Shown here: in pieces, positions 5,296 to 6,886 of the stretch
How the letters are laid out: every line of letters starts with the position of its first letter
How positions within the stretch are numbered: position 1 is the first letter of the stretch
Assembly: GCA_902797275.1 (NCBI GenBank)
Contig: CADBSI010000089.1
Span: 1 to 6,886 of the forward strand
Length of the DNA: 6,886 bases
From: an uncultured Erysipelotrichaceae bacterium
GTDB taxonomy: Bacteria > Bacillota_I > Bacilli_A > RF39 > UBA660
Direction of reading: 5' to 3'
The notes under the pieces: generated by a model
The model's input: the letters and a program-made list of their open reading frames with translations, nothing else
Told to the model about the DNA's origin: nothing
Database searches by the model: none
Program-made: the position numbers and the translations under genes

Positions 5296-5481
5296 ATGAC
5301 AAAAGTTTTAAAATATTTAAAAAGAATTATTTTAGCCTCTTTTCTTTTATATGCTTATAACTTAATAGCTGTAACTTTTAATATGACTATTCCTATAAAT
5401 ATATTTACAATTTTAGTAGTTGGTTTCTTTGATTTTGTTGGTCTTGCTTCTTTACTTATTATTAGATTAATTGGAATGTAG
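5296..5481 (+). CDS. Small BofA-family membrane protein
   Basis: A 61-residue, strongly hydrophobic protein. A short basic N-terminus (M-T-K-V-L-K-Y-L-K-R) precedes two probable membrane segments, about 10-28 and 33-57. The segment between and into the second, I-P-I-N-I-F-T-I-L-V-V-G (32-43), matches the family signature 'iPiN..T....G.lGiPG' of BofA, the inhibitor of pro-sigma-K processing in B. subtilis sporulation. Here 'LGIPG' is replaced by F-D-F-V-G (45-49), and the protein is shorter than the 87-residue B. subtilis BofA, lacking its first hydrophobic segment. Position just after recR agrees with bofA in Bacillus. Members also occur in organisms not known to sporulate, so a sigma-K role should not be assumed, and no symbol is given. 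It lies 38 bases after recR, and its TAG stop overlaps the holB ribosome binding site. Confidence 0.7.
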   Translation: MTKVLKYLKRIILASFLLYAYNLIAVTFNMTIPINIFTILVVGFFDFVGLASLLIIRLIGM

Positions 5482-5485
5482 GTGG
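5480..5485 (+). promoter_or_regulatory. Ribosome binding site for holB overlapping the previous stop codon
   Basis: AGGTGG begins inside the TAG stop (5479-5481) of the bofA-like gene and ends 4 bases before ATG 5490. Ribosomes finishing the small membrane protein would reach the holB start directly, so the two are probably translationally coupled. Confidence 0.6.
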
Positions 5486-5489
5486 TTTT

Positions 5490-6359
5490 ATGTTAGATGA
5501 TTTTAAAGATAATAAATTTTATGAATATGCTTGTAATTTAAAAAAATATTTTCATGCATATATATTTGAAGTAAGTGATATTGATAGTACATATCCACTT
5601 ATATTAGCATTTGCTAAAATGATAATATGTAAAAATCATCTAACTAATAACAAACAATGTGATTGTAATATTTGTCATTTAATAGATGAAAATTACTATA
5701 ATGATTTAAAAGTAATAGAGCCAGATGGTAAACAAATAAGAAAAGAACAAATAAAACAATTACAAAATGATTTTAGTTTAAAATCAGCTAACGATACTAA
5801 TCAAGTATACATAATAAAAGAAGCTGAAAAAATGAATGATAGTGCTTCTAATTCTTTATTAAAATTTATTGAAGAACCAGCTAGTAATATTTATGCTATT
5901 TTAATAACTACATCAAGAGATAGTTTATTACCAACTATTATTTCAAGATGTCAAACTATAGAATTAAATTTAACTAATAAATTAACTTATATAGAAGAAG
6001 ATTATCAAAATAATTTGAAATTCTTAAAATTACTTCAAAAAGAAAAAGAAAATACTTTAGCTTATTTAAAATCTTCTTATTTTTCTATATATCAAACAAG
6101 GGAAGATGTTTTAAAATCATTTAAAATTTTAGAAATAATTCTTGATAAAGAAATAAATAGAAGAAATAATATTATAAGTGATTTTGCTTATTATAATCTT
6201 TTAGCTAATGAATTAAAAAATTTCTCTTTAGAAGAATTAATATTTTATTTAAATAAAATTATAAATTATCATGATAAATTAATTAAAAATCCTTATTTAA
6301 ATTTAATTTTATTTATGGATAGATTGGTTATAGAAATATCAAGGGAGGGGATTAAATGA
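5490..6359 (+). CDS. holB: DNA polymerase III subunit delta' (clamp loader)
   Basis: Delta-prime is the stator of the clamp loader and contacts DnaX in the pentamer. The 289-residue product has V-I-E-P-D-G-K-Q-I-R-K (75-85), V-Y-I-I-K-E-A-E-K-M (106-115), L-L-K-F-I-E-E-P (123-130) and the arginine-finger motif S152-R153-C154-Q, all typical of Bacillus-type delta-prime. As is normal for this subunit it does not hydrolyse ATP: the Walker A place after H-A-Y-I-F (22-26) has no GxxGxGK at all. Four cysteines, C47, C57, C59 and C62, correspond to the zinc module, but the last three are spaced C-x-C-x2-C rather than the usual C-x2-C-x2-C. The C-terminal half (from about 160) is divergent and Asn/Lys/Ile-rich. 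The stop TGA overlaps the next ATG (ATGA). In B. subtilis holB likewise precedes yaaT/ricT. Confidence 0.93.
   Translation: MLDDFKDNKFYEYACNLKKYFHAYIFEVSDIDSTYPLILAFAKMIICKNHLTNNKQCDCNICHLIDENYYNDLKVIEPDGKQIRKEQIKQLQNDFSLKSANDTNQVYIIKEAEKMNDSASNSLLKFIEEPASNIYAILITTSRDSLLPTIISRCQTIELNLTNKLTYIEEDYQNNLKFLKLLQKEKENTLAYLKSSYFSIYQTREDVLKSFKILEIILDKEINRRNNIISDFAYYNLLANELKNFSLEELIFYLNKIINYHDKLIKNPYLNLILFMDRLVIEISREGIK
6343..6350 (+). promoter_or_regulatory. Strong ribosome binding site for ricT inside holB
   Basis: GGGAGGGG in the last holB codons contains GGAGG (6344-6348), 7 bases before ATG 6356. It is the strongest ribosome binding site in the operon and supports the ATGA overlap start. Confidence 0.75.
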
Positions 6360-6886
6360 AAGTTGTAGGCATTCGTTTTAATGATAAAGGTAGAATGTAT
6401 TATTTTAATGCTAATGATTTAAAATTAGAAAAAAATATGCAAGTCTTAGTTGAAACAGAAAGAGGAGAACAAATAGGTTATGTTTATCTTGAAGAAAAAG
6501 AAATAAATCCTGAAATTTTAGTAAATCCTTTAAAAAATGTTGTTAGAATTGCAACACCTAAAGACATGAAAATTCACGAGAAAAATATACAAGATAGTAC
6601 TAAAGCTTTAACAACAGCTAAAAAAATAGCAAGTGATTTAAATTTAAATATGAAAATTCTTGATGCAAGTTTTACTTTTGATAAAAAACAATTATTATTT
6701 AATTTTACAGCAGATGATCGAATAGATTTTCGAGAACTTGCTAAAAAGTTAGCAGCTATTTACAAAACAAGAATAGAATTAAGACAAATAGGAATTAGGG
6801 ATAAAGCTAGAAGTGTAGGTGGGTTAGGTCCTTGTGGAAGGTTTTTATGTTGTAATAGTTTCTTAACTGATTTAAATAGTGTTACA
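6356..6886 (+). CDS. ricT: PSP1-domain protein RicT/YaaT, 3' end outside window
   Basis: RicT is part of the cytoplasmic RicA-RicF-RicT complex of B. subtilis, which binds iron-sulphur clusters and is needed for RNase Y-dependent maturation of many mRNAs; it also affects sporulation, competence and biofilm formation. I translated 177 codons to the window edge with no stop. The N-terminus M-K-V-V-G-I-R-F, Y-Y-F (15-17), and V-E-T-E-R-G-E-Q-I-G (32-41) match the family. The PSP1 core follows: F-T-F-D (106-109), F-N-F-T-A-D-D-R-I-D-F-R-E-L (115-128) and T-R-I-E-L-R-Q-I-G-I-R-D (138-149). G-P-C160-G-R-F-L-C165-C166 is the start of the cysteine cluster; any further cysteines are beyond the edge. 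The start overlaps the holB stop by 4 bases. Confidence 0.93.
   Translation, partial: MKVVGIRFNDKGRMYYFNANDLKLEKNMQVLVETERGEQIGYVYLEEKEINPEILVNPLKNVVRIATPKDMKIHEKNIQDSTKALTTAKKIASDLNLNMKILDASFTFDKKQLLFNFTADDRIDFRELAKKLAAIYKTRIELRQIGIRDKARSVGGLGPCGRFLCCNSFLTDLNSVT

Noticed and set aside
5490..6359. Mycoplasma-type genetic code with TGA as Trp
   Set aside because: Tryptophan is encoded by TGG in tadA and dnaX, and TGA at 6357-6359 ends holB at the expected length, overlapping the ricT start.
1..6886. CRISPR array, insertion sequence, phage or defence system
   Set aside because: There are no regularly spaced repeats, terminal repeats, transposase or defence-type domains; every sizeable ORF is a recognised housekeeping gene or a shadow.

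Overview
The window is a very AT-rich stretch of chromosomal housekeeping DNA. It reads as a low-GC Bacillota genome, probably class Bacilli or a relative close to the Mollicutes. Three things point there: the strong AT and AGA-arginine bias, the protein matches I recognise (all closest in my memory to Bacillus-type homologues), and the gene set around dnaX. The standard bacterial code fits: tryptophan is written TGG, and TGA ends the delta-prime gene exactly where that family ends, so this is not a Mycoplasma-type recoded genome. I cannot name a genus.

Layout from left to right, all on the + strand. (1) The C-terminal two thirds of gyrA, entering from the left edge (1-1718). (2) A 166-base gap with an orphan Shine-Dalgarno, an 8-codon mini-ORF, a possible RNA hairpin, and a well-placed promoter at its end. 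(3) A very small SRP RNA (about 1885-1957) followed at once by tadA (1986-2447). (4) A 230-base gap with an inverted repeat, a terminator-like hairpin and the promoter of the next operon. (5) A tight operon dnaX, ebfC/ybaB, recR, a bofA-like membrane protein gene, holB and ricT/yaaT, the last running off the right edge. Inside the operon, spacings are +2, +1, +38 and +8 bases and then a 4-base ATGA overlap.

The genes cover DNA supercoiling (GyrA), protein targeting (SRP RNA), tRNA wobble editing (TadA), the replicative clamp loader (DnaX and delta-prime), recombinational repair (RecR, with EbfC as its usual neighbour), a small membrane protein of the BofA family, and an mRNA-maturation factor (RicT). 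This is the classical dnaX-recR neighbourhood of Bacillota in a compact form. The SRP RNA lies before rather than after tadA. No tmk, yaaQ or yaaR lies between recR and holB, and no serS lies between gyrA and tadA.

I see no mobile element, CRISPR array, tRNA, rRNA or undescribed system. The points most worth a second look are unusual active-site-flanking residues in TadA, the miniature SRP RNA that appears to share a transcript with tadA, the orphan translation signal after gyrA, and motif drift in RecR and delta-prime.
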